Translations under genes and position numbers: made by a program
The notes under the pieces: generated by a model
Told to the model about the DNA's origin: nothing
What the model saw: only the letters and a program-made list of their open reading frames with translations
Databases searched by the model: none
Assembly (NCBI GenBank): GCA_902797525.1
Contig: CADBSZ010000027.1
Coordinates: forward strand, 1 to 5,831
Source: an uncultured Ruminococcus sp.
GTDB taxonomy: Bacteria; Bacillota; Clostridia; Oscillospirales; Acutalibacteraceae
DNA: 5,831 nucleotides
Reading direction: 5' to 3'
Shown: positions 5,660 through 5,831 of the stretch, in pieces
Layout of the letters: each line of letters begins with the position of its first letter
Position numbering within the stretch: position 1 is the first letter of the stretch

Positions 5660-5680
5660 AAAAATGCCCTTGCATTTTTT
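5660..5680 (+). terminator. A/T-stem hairpin with T-run just upstream of the SRP RNA promoter
   Basis: AAAAATGC (5660-5667) and GCATTTTT (5672-5679) are eight perfect pairs around CCTT, with the T-run forming the 3' side of the stem. It could end upstream transcripts and so insulate the SRP RNA gene. The stem has only two G-C pairs, and it overlaps the predicted -35. Confidence 0.35.
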
Positions 5681-5698
5681 CAAAAGCCGTGCTATAAT
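5670..5698 (+). promoter_or_regulatory. Predicted promoter of the SRP RNA gene
   Basis: Perfect TATAAT at 5693-5698, with TTGCAT at 5670-5675 (three of six to the -35) at the ideal 17-base spacing. Predicted start is about 5704-5706, roughly 30 bases before the SRP RNA core. Those bases can form a GCAATG/CATTGC hairpin (5704-5709 with 5718-5723) and are probably a removable leader. Confidence 0.55.
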
Positions 5699-5736
5699 AG
5701 TATGCAATGCAAGTTGTCATTGCGTTCAAATAAGTG

Positions 5737-5831
5737 AGCGGCAGGCCCTGTGCGATTGGGGCCTGTGAACCATGTCAGGCGGGGAACCGAGCAGCATTAA
5801 GCAGTTTTTCCGATGCGATACAGTCAGTCTG
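5737..5831 (+). ncRNA. ffs: Signal recognition particle RNA, small (4.5S-like) type, 3' end beyond window
   Basis: RNA scaffold of the SRP, which binds Ffh and targets nascent membrane and secreted proteins to FtsY and the translocon. The core CTGTGAACCATGTCAGG (5763-5779), apical GGAA tetraloop (5783-5786) and AGCAGCATTAAGCAG (5790-5804) match the Bacillus/Clostridium SRP RNA core except in the apical stem. The long hairpin can be traced: apical C-G, G-C, G-C around GGAA; the symmetric loop with CAGG opposite AGCA; ATG with CAT; CTG (5763-5765) with CAG (5802-5804); ATTGG (5755-5759) with CCGAT (5810-5814); CTGT (5748-5751) with ACAG (5820-5823); and CAGGC (5742-5746) with GTCTG (5827-5831). 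The promoter lies only about 85 bases upstream of the tetraloop, leaving little room for the Alu domain of the large Bacillus type, so this is probably the small form. The mature 5' end is approximate; a few bases are missing at the 3' end. Confidence 0.93.

Noticed and set aside
5482..5735. Small protein genes or a tRNA in the spacer before the SRP RNA
   Set aside because: I found no start with a credible ribosome binding site followed by a coding-like frame, and no cloverleaf or T-loop signature.

Overview
The window looks like chromosomal DNA from an anaerobic member of the Bacillota, probably class Clostridia (an Oscillospiraceae-like gut lineage is my guess). The reasons are a rubredoxin gene, a one-step diaminopimelate dehydrogenase, an SRP RNA whose core reads like the Bacillus/Clostridium form, GGAGG-type ribosome binding sites, and GC-rich genes separated by AT-rich spacers. 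I see no insertion sequence, CRISPR array, tRNA, rRNA or phage gene. The content is housekeeping metabolism and cell-envelope or translation support, and nothing in it is clearly a new multi-gene system.

Minus strand, 3513 down to 1: an apparent operon in the order nadB (L-aspartate oxidase), nadC (quinolinate phosphoribosyltransferase), ddh (meso-diaminopimelate dehydrogenase) and rubredoxin, whose 3' end is cut by the window edge. nadB and nadC overlap by the four bases ATGA. nadC and ddh are 29 bases apart, and ddh and rubredoxin 60. NadB makes iminoaspartate from aspartate and NadC turns quinolinate into nicotinate mononucleotide. The middle enzyme, NadA, is not in this window. ddh and nadB draw on the same aspartate pool, for lysine/peptidoglycan and NAD respectively.

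Intergenic region 3514-3640: two good predicted promoters face each other. The plus-strand one reads into hflX and the minus-strand one into nadB. Their predicted start points bracket a perfect 17-base palindrome, which overlaps a second, 13-base palindrome. This is the most unusual regulatory feature in the window.

Plus strand, 3641 to 5481: hflX, a ribosome-associated GTPase, is followed by a small PAP2-family membrane phosphatase. The phosphatase seems to have its own promoter, embedded in the hflX stop codon, with an extremely short leader.

Plus strand, 5482 to 5831: a spacer of about 220 bases with several small inverted repeats, including a GC-rich GGGCG/CGCCC hairpin that may be a dispersed intergenic repeat. 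It leads into a promoter and the SRP RNA gene (ffs/scr), whose 3' end lies beyond the window. In many Bacillota the SRP RNA gene precedes dnaX, so dnaX is a reasonable expectation downstream.
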